Shown here: piece after piece, positions 47,239 through 59,805 of the stretch | Layout: each line of letters opens with the position of its first letter | How positions within the stretch are numbered: the first letter of the stretch is position 1 | Assembly (NCBI GenBank): GCA_035041965.1 | Contig: JAPYMA010000925.1 | Coordinates: 39,626-103,625 of the forward strand | Direction: 5' to 3' | Source: Anisakis pegreffii | Lineage: Eukaryota; Nematoda; Chromadorea; Rhabditida; Anisakidae | DNA: 64,000 nucleotides | Made by a program: the position numbers and the translations under genes | Notes under the pieces: generated by a model | The model's input: the letters and a program-made list of their open reading frames with translations, nothing else | What the model was told of the DNA's origin: nothing | The model's database searches: none

Positions 47239-47244
47239 AATAAA
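47239..47244 (+). terminator. Poly(A) signal AATAAA of the SR-protein gene
   Basis: AATAAA in CCCAAATAAATATT, about 350 nt after the stop and 3' of the possible UTR acceptor at 47096. Confidence 0.6.
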
Positions 47245-49070
47245 TATTGATCTTATATCATTCTATTATCTCATCAGTCGTTGTTATCGTTATCCTATTC
47301 GCGTTTATTTGCTGTTGTTTAGACAATGAGGTGCGAGTACATTATTGTTTTCTGATGTAATACGTATTAATTTTCTTATTTATTGTGCGTCAAGTTATAA
47401 CATCATCGGAAAAATGGGGTAGGATTCGGTGTCATCGTATAGTAAGAGTAGATACTAAAAAGGATTTGTCTGCATCAAATATTTTGAAGAGTGGAAGAAG
47501 AGCGATAGTGCAAATCTGCTGAACGGATTGAATTACTCATTGTGTGGTTTATTCTAATCAAGAATGGTGTGACTGAAACAGTTTGGGGAATAGTTGATAA
47601 AATTGGTGGGAGTAATAAATTTTCGTTTTGGGAATGTTTTAGCTTCGTTGTGTTGCTGTGCTATGCATATTTGTATGTACTGTTGTCTTCACAGATCAAT
47701 TTTAATCCATTTTGAAAACCACTTTGTGTTATGTTCCAATTTTCATTCATTATTTATTTGTTTTGATTTCGTTTTCTTTTCTTTTTTGTTGTCGTCTCTA
47801 AAGTGTGGCAGTAAATTGTCGCCATCGTAAAGGATTAGCATTTTTGATTGTTGTTCGTTTCGTTCTTGTTTTATAAATCACCTCACCGTTCTTGTTATTT
47901 TATTCGTGTTATCATCACTTTCATTAATGTGTTCGTCGATATCATTTGATTGATTATGGTTGCTGATCACTACTTGTTATGTTTGTTTGTTCATCGTTCA
48001 CGATTGTATACGTTCTCATTTTGTTGCGCAATAAACGTTGAATTTTCTTTTTCATATTTCACGCAAATAAGCTCAAGTCACTTGAAGTTTTTTTTTTTGG
48101 ATGCTAGTAGAATGAAGAGTGCTCCGAACATTTCGTGTCAGTCGACAGAAGTTTTTTTTACGTGATTTTAGAGAGTGATCGACGTAATATTCTCGAAAAG
48201 TCATGTATTTATAGTTCGCATAATCAAAGAAATGAGCGAGTAAATAAATGATGATAATAAGCCACTGAGCAATGACTATGTACAAACAAAACAATACAGG
48301 ATGGATTAACAACGGTCAAATGCATTTAGCGAGTTAGTTGGTCAGTGTCAATCACTGTTGTCATCGCTTCAATCACGATGGTATATGGAATGAACAAGCG
48401 TTATTTGAATATCGTACGGTCATAGGCGAGTGCAATAATGGGAAAAGAATTCACGTTATGTAAATAAGTGAGCAATACATTATCAAGAAATTCAACTCAA
48501 CGATGAACGAAAAAATGCACTGCTTCAGTAACAACAACAACAACAACGATCACCAACTTAACAAAAAACTCAATTCAGCACCACATTTTTTGAATTGTTG
48601 TTGCAGTGATTTAGCGAAATAACAACATTCAACACATTTAAAAAAATTGTTGTTGTTACATTTTCCAGTAACTATACCAATAATAACAGCGATGAAACCA
48701 TTAAAAAAATGAACTAATGTATAAATGAGACCGACCAAACGTACGGATGGCATAGTTACGGTACGGTACAACTGAACGACAAAAAGCAATGAGAATGAGA
48801 TCAACATAAAACCTCAGTAGAAAATAAACGAAAGTGTCGTTTGCCGTTTGGCAGCTGTTTGTGATTCCACCTCGAAAAGGAAACAAATTTAAGCTATCAG
48901 AAAAAGATATGAAAGTCCGGAAAAAAATCCTTTCAGACTTTGAAATTGATGAAACATTTTGACGGTATGTGTGTGCGTACATCAAAATGAGGTAGGCAGG
49001 CATTCACACTGTGAATTGAACTAAAATGGGAGCTTTGTTGAAAGATGAAAGATTTAATGATTTGAAATTT
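47245..49070. other. Intergenic between convergent genes; nothing recognised
   Basis: Short hydrophobic frames only, typical of T-rich DNA. No exon chain was found. Confidence 0.5.
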
Positions 49071-50796
49071 CTAGATGATTGTATCTCTCATTCGTGAGTT
49101 GTACAAGGGGGCCAGTTCACGCATTGGTATTTCGTGGCGAGGTTCAGATTTTTGAAGTAGTTGATAGGTAGCCACAATCGCGACAATGAACGAAAACAAC
49201 AGAAGTATGGTACCAACACCGTAAATGAGAAATGCGGACCCAATTTCCTGCTGAAATTCTTAGTGATGATGATCGCGTTACAATGTGAAACAATCTGAAT
49301 GATCCATAAGAAAAATACAAACTGCTGTTAATTGATATGCGTTATTGGGTGTATCATCTATCCAGAATTATTGAAGCATTCATAAAGAAATAATGGTGTA
49401 CAAAACTCACCTCATATGTACCAACTAATCCTTGAACGAAACGACTGTCCACTCGATGAGCCGCAAAAAAGAAGATACCAATGGCAACAATCGAGAAAAA
49501 TACTGCAAAATGAGCTTAGATATTGTTGATGAAAAGAGCCATTATCATACACACAGGTATTTGAAAGGAATCATCTGCTGCCAACGGGTCACTGACAGTG
49601 TAAAGCATAGAAATGAATCAAATCGATCGGGCAACTTTTCTGGGGTATTCTTGAATAGTTGGCTGGCAGCTTATGCTAGGAAAGTTAACCGTCCGACAGT
49701 GATAGAGGAGTGTGAGTTGGAATTTTCAGAGTTTTGATGCAAATGCATGGTGCTTGCGGATGTTGGAAAACGTGAACACTTCACCAAAAAAAAAGGAAAG
49801 CACAACGGATTTAAAGAATTGGAAGTGAACTTAAAGTGGATAAAAACGAACGAAAACAAGTGTAAACAAAATGAATGCAAAACTAACGAGCAATAAAAAT
49901 GAATATTGTGTAGAGCACAGCACAAGCACTATGGCATGGTGCACAAATACCAGAACAAATCGCAACACCGGCAACGATCAGTGAAACGAATATACAAATG
50001 AGAACTGCTTTGTGCCATCCTGAAAAGTCGACTAGTAATCGTAACAAAATAGCGTTCGTCAACTGATCAATGAATGAAACGAACCAAAAAACTGATGATG
50101 TTCAGCTTCTCCGGCTGCACTGTTCGCATCGATATCATGCAAATTTGCGTCAATCACTTCAGATGCACTATAATCAAATTTATACGTACAGGACAAAGCC
50201 ATCGAATCGGACGAATGACCATCCATATGTTCCGAACGATGTGAATGGTCATGTGATGAGGGCATAAAATGCCGATGTGGTCGTGTACAGTCTTGCCATA
50301 AGCCATGCTAAATATTGTTTTACAATCGTTCATCAATAGATTTCTTCTGCTTTTAGCTCTCAACTATGAACAGACATGTAATCTTAAGTGTGTAATCTCC
50401 ATAATATATCTATCGATAGATGCCATCGATTCTTCAGTAATTACAGCAAAAATTTATAGAAAATAATTGCATCAACATTAATAATCATTGCCATAATGGT
50501 TTTCATACAATATTAACAGCTAGAGCTTTGAATATTTCTCGGTGAGTGGTGTTTATAAAGTAAGCTGAATAGATCAAATGGGAAATGCTGCTGCTTACAT
50601 GATGGATGGCTCGGAATTCGCGTATATCGACCACTTGCCATGACGGTGACAATAGGCCACCAATACAAAGTGCAATACTGGTAAATAGAAGTATCAACGA
50701 GAGTACTAATACGATTGTTTGCGATAGATTCGACTTAGTGCTTTGCTCATGATTATCATTCATATAATTATTCATTATCACTCGTCGATGCACCAT
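49071..50796 (-). CDS. Claudin-like (CLC-type) four-transmembrane protein
   Basis: 274 aa from five exons: 50599-50796, 50085-50307, 49888-50019, 49411-49502, 49071-49250; phases join. TM1 is TIVLVLSLILLFTSIALCIG (about 27-46), followed by the loop with W53 (SPSW), G68-L69-W70 and Cys73, and a second Cys at 106 (LSCTY). This is the W...GLW...C...C pattern of the claudin/PMP22 superfamily. TM2 and TM3 lie in exon 3 and exon 4 (KAVLICIFVSLIVAGVAI and FSIVAIGIFFFAA), TM4 in exon 5 (GVGTILLLFSFIVAIVAT), with a short cytoplasmic tail. Claudin-like proteins act in cell contacts or as channel partners; the role here is inferred. Oddity: between the two loop Cys residues lies a His-rich insert (seven His in about 25 residues). 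Confidence 0.9.
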
Positions 50797-50964
50797 TAAA
50801 ATGATACCGCAACTGATACGACTGATTAATTCACATTAAATTTGTGAAAGAATTAAACGTCATCGAACGTTATACTACAGGAAATGATGATGATAACTAT
50901 CTACGAATGATACCCTCCTCTACAAAATATTCGACTGATTCGCAAAAAATTCTAAGATGGAATT

Positions 50965-51188
50965 GGTACTTTTGCACTGTAATGGACCCCACCCCACGCG
51001 CCCATCGAAAGAGAGAAAAGGGATAGCCTTAGCATAAGCCTAAGGGGTTACCACTCAACAGCAAAACTCCTTTCGTTGTCTATGTGAACGACCATCCAAA
51101 GAGAGAAAAGGGAAGGCCTCAGCATAGGCCTAAGCGTTGCTGTTTAGAGCTTAACATGCGGTCGGGTCCACTACATCGCAAAAGTGCA
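50965..51188. mobile_element. 224-bp MITE with 8-bp TSD
   Basis: Inverted ends: ACTTTTGCACTGTAATGGACC at the left matches the reverse complement of GGTCCACTACATCGCAAAAGT at the right. Perfect 8-bp duplications ATGGAATT lie at 50957-50964 and 51189-51196, indicating hAT-type insertion. Inside are two related modules (AAAGAGAGAAAAGGGA followed by AGCCTTAGCATAAGCCT or GGCCTCAGCATAGGCCT), each with a short hairpin. Confidence 0.85.
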
Positions 51189-51648
51189 ATGGAATTCTTT
51201 TAATTCTAAAAATTCTAAGAAAAAAAAGTAGACAGTTATCATTATCATTCCCTGCAGTATAACGTTCGATGACGTTTAATTCTTTCAATCACCGATACAG
51301 AAGCCTTTTTGATACTATTAGGCCAACAACAACGGAATGACAGGAAAGACATGTTAATGATAATAACAATTATGTTGCCTGTAAGAAGTTAAACAGTTAC
51401 AACAATCCCACTAAAGTACTAATATGAACAAGAAAAATGAAGACAACATTAATGAAATGATACGATGCGAATGATCGAAAAGAGTGTGCGTAAGTGCAAT
51501 GATTTGAACGGTGTTGATCTGAGATGAATGAATGAGGATGCGATGACCACTGCTCTTTCAAGGACATTTCAAAACGAGGACACGACAGTAGCGTCGTCGA
51601 AGAGGACGGGACGAAAAAGATGGGAAAAGGGTAATGAGGGAATGAACA

Positions 51649-52289
51649 ATTTAGAATAATACCAATGGACAAATGAATGGATAGATATCTGTCGCACAGT
51701 TGCATAACAGCACATCTTTTAAAATCAATGAAGTGATTCGATAGCATTTCTTCGTTCGTTTCTGATGTTTGTACCAATAATTATTGGGCTCGAGTTGACG
51801 ATGACACAAATGGTTAAAATTATTCGCTTCATCATTATAGTGACACTCCTCATTCTCAACAGTTGCATTTGAAGTACGACGTAACAGTTGAATGCATAGT
51901 TTTGCTAATGATGGTAACAATGCTCAAGGTAGCAATGAAATTCACTTAAACTAGTAGGTGCATTAAATCCATGTGGTATGAATGAAAAAAGCATCGAGTA
52001 TTATGCTGACGCGCATGAACACATACTTTTACAATAGTATATTGAACCTGTCAACCGATCAGCCTTCCTCTAATGTTTGTTACGCAGAGAGAGAAACGTA
52101 CAAACCTGAATGTGTTGTTGTACCTTTAACATCATTCAAATTGTTTATTGAATGCATGGCTGGCTCTGCATGATGGCTGGAGTGATTGTTAAATGAATAA
52201 CCTTTGTTGATCATTGCTTCTTCCACACTCTTCTTCTTCATTTCTTTGACGTACCTCTCGCCTACCTCACCTTCAGTTATAAATTTATC
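51649..52289 (-). CDS. Possible exon pair of an unknown protein
   Basis: A frame ending at donor TTCAG/GTTTGT (52101 side) reads RYVKEMKKKSVEEAMINKGY ... SINNLNDVKGTTTHS. It joins in phase to an exon starting after ACCATCATTAG (51906) with LCIQLLRRTSNATVENEECH ... NHLCHRQLEPNNYWYK, ending at a TAA near 51651. The N-terminal border is unclear because a stop codon lies a few codons upstream. It might be the cytoplasmic part of the EGF-like gene beginning at 54.7 kb, but I could not bridge the gap. Confidence 0.3.
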
Positions 52290-53967
52290 CACATCAAATA
52301 GTCATACCAACAACGACAGCTATAACAAGTGAACTTTCATGGTCATGACAGTATGTCACCTATGCGCCCACTCATCTAGCCAACCAAGCACCAGACCATC
52401 CGTCCTTATATTCATATAATTCAACTTGAATCACTTAAATCAATCAACAACATCACTCTATGAATTCATTCACTCTGAAAATATGTATCTGCACATGTGC
52501 ATTTTTTAGATTGAAATTTGCATTTTGAACAGCATTCGTTCAGTCATTGCTCAATTCGTTCGTTTTATCTGTGCGCTTAATGCAGAATGTTTATCACCGT
52601 TCAGTGAGTACGTTTATTTGAATAATTACCAATTCGAATCGAAAAATTCCAATCGCATGAATCCGAACAAAATGAAAAAATGAAAATGAAATGAAATGAA
52701 AAACAAAGTGAATGAAAATGAAAAAAAAACAGAGTGAAAACGTAAGGAATCAAAATTTACGTAATCAAATTTACGTCATCATAATCAAAATTCACGAGAT
52801 AATTTGTTAATCAATGAAGAGAAAATAATTGAGCAGCAAACTATCTGTTACGGTCATAATACTTCAAGACCAGGTGTTACTGAATTATTGCATAATCTGT
52901 ATTTGAATAAAAGTGATGCGAAAGAACAAATTGAGTGAGCACAAATTATGACTGAAACATCAAAAATATGATATATGAATGAAATGAGATACATATTGAG
53001 GAATGACCACAATTGTAACAATCAATCGGTTAGTTATCGTTTAACTGATATCATGTTCGAATCAGTTGAAATTACGCAAAATATACCTCTAAACATAAAC
53101 TTATGTAAACATAAACACACATATGTCATAATTTTAACATATGTCTCAAAACGATTGAAGAAATACGTAAGCAAATTCCTTCGTTGCGATTAAACCTTAA
53201 TTCATTGTTAGCGGTCTTCTGTAAAGTACCATGCCCGAAATACCCAAAATTTGTGGAATTCTGTGCCTGATTACTGGTCTATGTGTTTCCAAAATCACTC
53301 ATAAACAAGAACTATGAATCGATCATTACAGAAACTTTAAATAATGTCATAATCAAAATATACAAAATAATTTGTCAATCAATGAAGAGAAAATAACTGA
53401 ATTGCAAACTATCTGTTTTATATGAGTTTCAATAATGCATGAAATGTAAATCATGACGGTAATATCACTGTTCGCAAACTTCTACTAATAGTTTTTTTTG
53501 AAAGCTTAGAATCCGAATTAAGAGCGGAACTTCTTAGCTAGTATTTGAAGAAATGCAATTCATTCTCATGAAATTCGATGACACGAAGAAACAATTGGAA
53601 CATTTTCATCAGCATCTCGCACGCAATAATTTTGATGGACGCACCAATTCACCATGAGTCTTTCAAAATTTCAGCACTGATCTCATGAATCTACCACGGC
53701 GTCTTTGCTCAGCTCTGTTCACCGATCGAACTGGCCTAAAGTGTGAATCTTAAAGATGTGAATGAACTGAGAATTTTTGCTTTGATCTGTCGAAGTGAAT
53801 CTTGAAGAAAACGGAAAATGAAAATATTCGGAAACGTTACTAAGGTTCAGAAGGTTCAGAAGCGACGAATGAGTTAATGAAAATTAAAGTTCTGATATAA
53901 ATTAATGAAATTGTCACAAATAATTAATAACAAAAAGAGAAATAAGAACTGATGATGAGACAGATAC

Positions 53968-54720
53968 CTGCGAAGAGGATGGATTTCCGACCGAGGTAAT
54001 GGTGAGCACCACCCAGGACTACCGACTGGACACAGTCCACGATTGCACAATTCGTTATCAGCATGACAGTAAAAGTACTCCGGACAATCCCCTTCCTCAA
54101 CAGAGCATCGGCGGGTTTCAGCTGCAAATTCCTACCAATTTTCTCCTTGCTTCAAAGCAGTTTCGGATCGTTATGGATGACCTTTTATCGGAAGGAAAAC
54201 AAATAGCTTTCATCTCAATCGATTTGAGTATTTCTGGTGGTGACTTTGATCAGATCTTTTAACAAAAATTCTGGAAAACTGCTGAGATATGAAACCTGAA
54301 TCGCAATGACGACCGCTGAAATGAGTGCTATAACATTCGCATTGGCAATCTTCATTTAAGTTCCCGTAGTCGCACCACTCAAAACAATCTGAAAAGTGTC
54401 AATCAATTTGGTGTGAATCAATGAAATTTGCTCGACTGCCTACTTGCGAGTATTGTTTCTCATTCAATATTCAACAATGACCACAAAAAAACAACCGTTT
54501 AATTCATCATCCTCGTGGCCGTCGTCAATTTGCATTGCATTAATCAGTAGCCACTGGATAGCAGATCATGTTGAGGAATGTGGCTCAGACCTATGTTGAC
54601 TGTTTGCCATGAACAAGAACGAATAAATAAGTGTAGAATCAAAATACCTGCATTCGAAATCACCGTCTTTGGTGCAGCCAAGAATACGATGAAGACGAAT
54701 AAAATTTGAGACGTGAACAT
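53968..54720 (-). CDS. EGF-like, Cys-rich secreted or type I protein (5' three exons)
   Basis: Exons 54648-54720, 54296-54388 and 53968-54121 join in phase (1, 1, open 2). Exon 1 is a signal peptide (MFTSQILFVFIVFLAAPKTV). Exon 2 encodes DCFEWCDYGNLNEDCQCECY and STHFSGRHCD, an EGF-like module with the C-x-C ... C spacing. Exon 3 is Cys-rich (RRCSVEEGDCPEYFYCHADN, ELCNRGLCPVGSPGWCS). After the GTATCT donor the next exon was not identified; candidates lie at 51.6-52.3 kb. Reading through the donor would give a short hydrophobic end. The plus strand of exon 3 is also open for about 107 codons, but lacks this Cys pattern and partners, so I take it as a shadow. Function unknown. Confidence 0.55.
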
Positions 54721-55632
54721 TGTTACTGAAAATGGTATTATAATGAATGACTGAGAACAGTTCTGAAAATGATGAATGATTGCAACAAAAGAAAGGTACA
54801 TGCACGATGAATGATTTTATCAAAAGAAATGTGCTATCAAAAAGGAGACTCTCGAATTCGAAGCAAGAGATGGAGTATTTCGGACGGCGATTTCTCGTTG
54901 CTTTGCTACAATGTGCTTGCTGCGGCCACCTTATATAACCCTTCAGTTATGCATCTTATCAGTGGATTCAGTGATTTATTATCACTTTACAACTGTGTTT
55001 ATCAGTTCTTACTGGTTAAGATAAAGCAAACAAATAAAAAGGCACATTTTTAAAATGTGATGCATGCTGCTGCGGATTCGAAGAAGCGTTGGTCTTGTTG
55101 GTGCAACGATTAGTCAGTGAATAATCATCAATTTATAATTACTGCTACGTGATAAAATAATCATGAAAGCAGGACTATCAAACACTTTCTATTCAGTATG
55201 TGTGCAATTAAGCGTTTGTTAAGTTTGATAATGACCAATGCAAGATGGCCCGCATAATTCTGCTGTGTATGACTCATTCAATCGAAAATCAAAATATTTA
55301 GTTGATTGCTATAAACTCTTCACTGACTGAATAAATAAGTAATAAACTTACACATATATTAATTTGGATTATAGAAATATTAATTTGGACCTACGTCACT
55401 CACGCCTACATCGAACAATGAGATTGTCATAAGGATGACAATAGTAACATTCATCATAATGATTCAATTCAATTCAGTTTTTTACTCGTTCAAAATAGAA
55501 TACACTGCCTCAACTAGAGTTGGGAGGAAAAAAGAAAGAAGCGGACCGAGTACTATTTAGGAGGTTAAAATGAACGAGAACAATTTTGTAAGTGGAATGA
55601 AAATAAAATAGAAAAATAAAACAATTCAGATT

Positions 55633-56306
55633 GAATTCTTTACGATTGAAGTGCCACCGAAAGAACGTATCAAATTTTGATGGTGTGATTCTAGCACATG
55701 CTTTGAGAAAGTGGCAGTGCAAACACTGATTGATAACGATGCGAATGAAATAAGTTACAAATAAAAATAATTTCTAATCCATGTCACCTCAAGCCTTTAT
55801 TCGTATATTAATATCATAGCTAATATTATTATCGACTGTGTGCGTAAATCTTACTTTAGCTATTTACGTTTCGTCTTCACTGCATCCAACCCAAACACAA
55901 ATAATTGGCATGTTGCAGAGCAACATTCTCATAATCGATAGTAATATTTTCGCTGAATTCCAAACGATAATTCGTAATGTAATATAATATCATAATTGTT
56001 CTATCATTCCAATTGCATATCATAATCGATAATAATATCATAATTGCTCGCTAAATTCCAATTGCAATTCGTTTCCTACAAGAAGATCTGTTTGCAATCA
56101 AATGAGATCGCGTAGGTGCGGATATTTTTTCTTAGAAAAAAATATTCGCTCGGAAAGAGATCGATCGAAGTTAGTGAATTTTTTCCGACTGAAATGTCAC
56201 CGGAAGAATGTATCAAGTTTTGAAGGTATCATTTTATCACATGCTTTGAGGAAGTGGAAACGTAAACATTGATTGAAAGCGATGCGATTAAAATAAGCTA
56301 TAAATT
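55633..56306. repeat. Imperfect direct duplication (~130 bp copies)
   Basis: Copies at about 55633-55762 and 56175-56306 share GCCACCGAAAGAACGTATCAA (one base shifted in copy two), ACATGCTTTGAGAAAGTGG and GATTGATAACGATGCGA-like blocks, at about 80% identity by eye. No shared coding frame is apparent. Confidence 0.65.
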
Positions 56307-59300
56307 TATGCTCATAAAAATGTCAGCATGTGGGAGGTTCTGTCAACTTTAATCAAGGTTTATGCTGTATTAAGGTCTCTGCACAACTTCTCAAATATGA
56401 ATAATCTTATGTTGACATAACCAAATTTTTGAAATTGTTATACTTTACATTACACTTCTTTCTACGAAACATTTAGTAACGACGATGCGCTGTGGTCAAT
56501 TTTCTAAAAAATAAGCTTGCCAGTTGTGAAATCAACGTTTGGTTTTAAATTTGCTTCGCAACGTCATCACGTTACGTCACTAGTCAATTTGCTGATTGCT
56601 CATTACGCCTTCGTTTGTGTGATCAAATTTTAATGGCTCGATTTGCAATCGTTTATTTCTGCACATCAAACGTATGAACAATGAACGTACTGTTGTTGTT
56701 GCGGCTGCTGCTGCTGCCGCTGCTGAACAATGCTGAGGGTCTATGATGGACCGAGCGACCTGAACCTCTTGCACTCTTATTACTATCACTGATAAAGTGT
56801 TTGTACATACATAACTGATAAGTGGATAACGCTGATAAGGATCCACGCAAAATCCACCGAAAATTTGACAACAACTTAATGATCCAGCTCTGGCGCAGCA
56901 TTTTTCGAAAATTTCGATTCCAGCTCTGTCTCCGCATTTTATGAAACTTTGGCTCCCTTTCCAGCTCCAAAATTTCCTCTAATCCGGCTCTGAAACAATC
57001 AGGAGGCAAGAAAATTATCGTACAAGTCTTAGCTCCGGCTACTGATCCTGAGTGCAAAATGCAAAAAAAACTTTTTGATTGTACAAATTTCTTTTGGCTA
57101 CAGAGCTCAGGCATCACTGTAAGTCAGTGGTTCTCATAGAGGGTGAAATTACCTATTTTGGGTAATTTGGAAGTGTCAAGGAGTAATGGAAAGGGGTCGG
57201 GAAAATAGTATTTCGTGCAGTTGCTAGTTATGATAAAACACCATTGTCATAGTGTATTTTTCACTTGGATATCTGAACGCGGTTCGCTCATAAAAACACT
57301 TCTTTATTCTACTTTCTGAGCATCTCCAGCTCGCCCAGATCTGAACAAAAGTCAATCTGAAGCAGTCACAATTATTTCGTAAGTTCTTTAATACATTTGC
57401 TGACATCGTCTCTCATGAACAGTAAGAAATGATCGAACTCATTGGTACGACAGAAAAGATCATTGGTTTGGTGTGGGAGAATCGAGTGTTTTTGAATTCA
57501 TTCATTTTTATTATTTGATTGCACTTAAAAGTTTTGGTATATTTTCTAATTACTGTATATAAAGGAATTTTTGGTTCGTAAATGCATTTTTGTGAATGAA
57601 GTAACTGCTCAATCGTGTCATAGGCATCTGTTTTATGACAAATGTATATCATGTGGTCATTTTGCTTTGGGATTCTGCAGCGAAAATTATTTTCCATACT
57701 TATGAATGAGATGACCGATTTTTCGTTTTTGATTGCCGAGGTTCATATTGTTTCTGCAGTGGTGAATAAAGTTCTAAAAATACTTGTTTGTTTCATTACA
57801 GAAGAGAAGTGCTCATGCTCATTGACGTTGTCGTTGAGAACGTATGATTCATATGTCCAAAAAAACGTTATTAGTAAATTAGTAAAGATTGAATTCGTTT
57901 CTGTTTTTAGTAAAGATTTTTTTCAACCATTATTGAATCCGTTTTTTGTTGTTAGTTTGCATTCGTTTTTTGAAAGAGCAATTATTACTTTTCATTAGTC
58001 TCTTGATGATCAAAAATCGAGAGAAAATAGTCGCCGATCAGAATACCTTGAATTTGTACCACATGCGAGTCGCCTTCACCTCCCGATCAGATGTATTTGT
58101 TTTGCACTCTTAACTGATGGCACACAGCTTGAGTTGAACTTGTTGTTGAATCTCTTTTATTCGATTTGGTATTTTTGCAAAATCGCGGAATTAACTTTAG
58201 TGCTTTCGAGTAATGTTCCTCATTCTATTTGATCAGCAACGAAGAATCGTCTTGTGAGTAAAACCAAAGGCTAACAGAACGATTAAAATGCGAATGTGAT
58301 CATGCATGAGTACATAAAACGTCGATTGTAAACGATTATTCATAAAACATCGTTTATAAATGAGAGTGCTCTTCGAACACTATCGACTGTAAACGACATA
58401 TCAAAAGAAACTTGATCAAAACAATACACTGATTCTTAAACCAACAGAATAATCATACACGCATACGAATGTACGAGAGAAATTCGATGGTTAATGAAAT
58501 GATAAATTCACATGGTTACAAAATCTTTGCATTCGAATTTCATCTTGATTCAAATACGTAAGATTTTGCTGATGTTGCTGCTGCTTGTACTTTTTCTGTT
58601 ACACTGCTCTACTAACCGTCATTCTGACATCTGATTGCTAACCTCTGCCTTCCACCCTGTTCTGATGGTTCAACCTATGGTGACAAGTTCAAGCAGCATC
58701 TATTTGGCATAGAATTAGTGATGCAGAACCTATTTCCGAGATCTCACTGTACATGAGGTATGCGTCATTCGAATCGAAAATAGCTCTAACGATGCTAATA
58801 GATTGATATGAAACAAACAATACACCAGCAAATATAGAATGGATATTGGAACAAGAACATGTAGAGTTGCAAAGAAAAGCATACAATTTTAAAGCATTAC
58901 ATTAATAAATGTATGATGCTTACTATAATAAACTACCTCTACAAATATATGCATATGAGGAATACAAAATATGAGATACAATATAGAAAAAAAAGAATTC
59001 TTATGTTCAATAATATAATACCCACATGAAAAAGACTGTGTGAAAAATTATCAGTACTTTTACTACTATGGCACATCATAAATGAATAAAATCAATGATT
59101 TTTTTAAAGAACAGAACATAAAGAAGGGACTAGATAACTAATTGAATGAATTCAGTAAATAATAATGATCTAAGATGGCAGTTGCTTGAAACAGAAAATT
59201 TGTTAATGGAAACGACAATATTTATACAACGGAAGAAACAATAAGGAAGTAGTACGCACGCACATAAGTACGAAGAAAAAATACTATTTTGGCAAATTTG

Positions 59301-59805
59301 TTATGATGGAAGACTGGAATGAGCACTGCCTAAAAATGAAAATCATTTATTTACGTGGAAAACAAAAAGACAATGAAGCCGAGAAGCAAGAGGTAGAAGT
59401 AAGCAAGGGAATGTTAAATTCAACGCACAGTGGGTGATAGCAAGGAACTCAGAGAAGGAGGGGAGGAGGGGGGGGGAAGGGTAGTCAGAGGGAGTTTAAA
59501 ATTTAAAATGAAACTGCATGAGTGAACGACGACGAGATGACATCGCATTCAACGATAGGGACGACGTTGGCGATTCACAATAAATCAAAAACGAATGACC
59601 ATGAACAACGATAGGTTAATTAATTGATCATATTTATGAAAATAACAACATGATTTTTGGAAACGAAAAAATTCCTTAATATTCAACTCGAACAGAACCG
59701 CTCGACTGGTCAAGCATTTCCGAACGAGAAGGACAGAGACAAAAAATAGATTTAGTTGTTAAAGATGGCGAGTGAAATAGATTGAGGATTGGTAGATATC
59801 AGGTA
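56307..59805. other. Intergenic; repeat remnants, nothing gene-like
   Basis: A GCTGCTGCTG run (56702-56730) and a CAGCTCTG/CCGGCTCTG-rich patch (56880-57000) lie within a long minus-strand frame that looks like repeat DNA. CAGTGGTTCTCA at 57127 is a typical hAT terminus without a visible partner. A purine tract with a run of nine G lies at 59455-59485. No exon chain was found. Confidence 0.5.

Noticed and set aside
53237..53320. Small plus-strand peptide frame (MPEIPKICGILCLITGLCVS)
   Set aside because: It is only 28 codons, with no promoter, splice or homology support; open by chance in this composition.
53999..54262. Long plus-strand frame over the EGF-gene third exon
   Set aside because: The minus strand has a phased exon with a coherent Cys pattern joining a signal peptide and an EGF module; the plus frame has no acceptor-linked partner and is taken as a shadow.
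56653..57117. 154-codon minus-strand open frame, among the longest in the window
   Set aside because: It crosses repeat-like CAGCTCTG/CCGGCTCTG sequence and a GCT run, has internal near-repeats (RRQSWN / LRQSWI), no splice structure and no family; it looks like repeat DNA open by chance.
57642..57998. 118-codon plus-strand open frame, hydrophobic
   Set aside because: T-rich DNA gives hydrophobic frames by chance; a minus-strand frame overlaps it, and no family or splicing support was seen.
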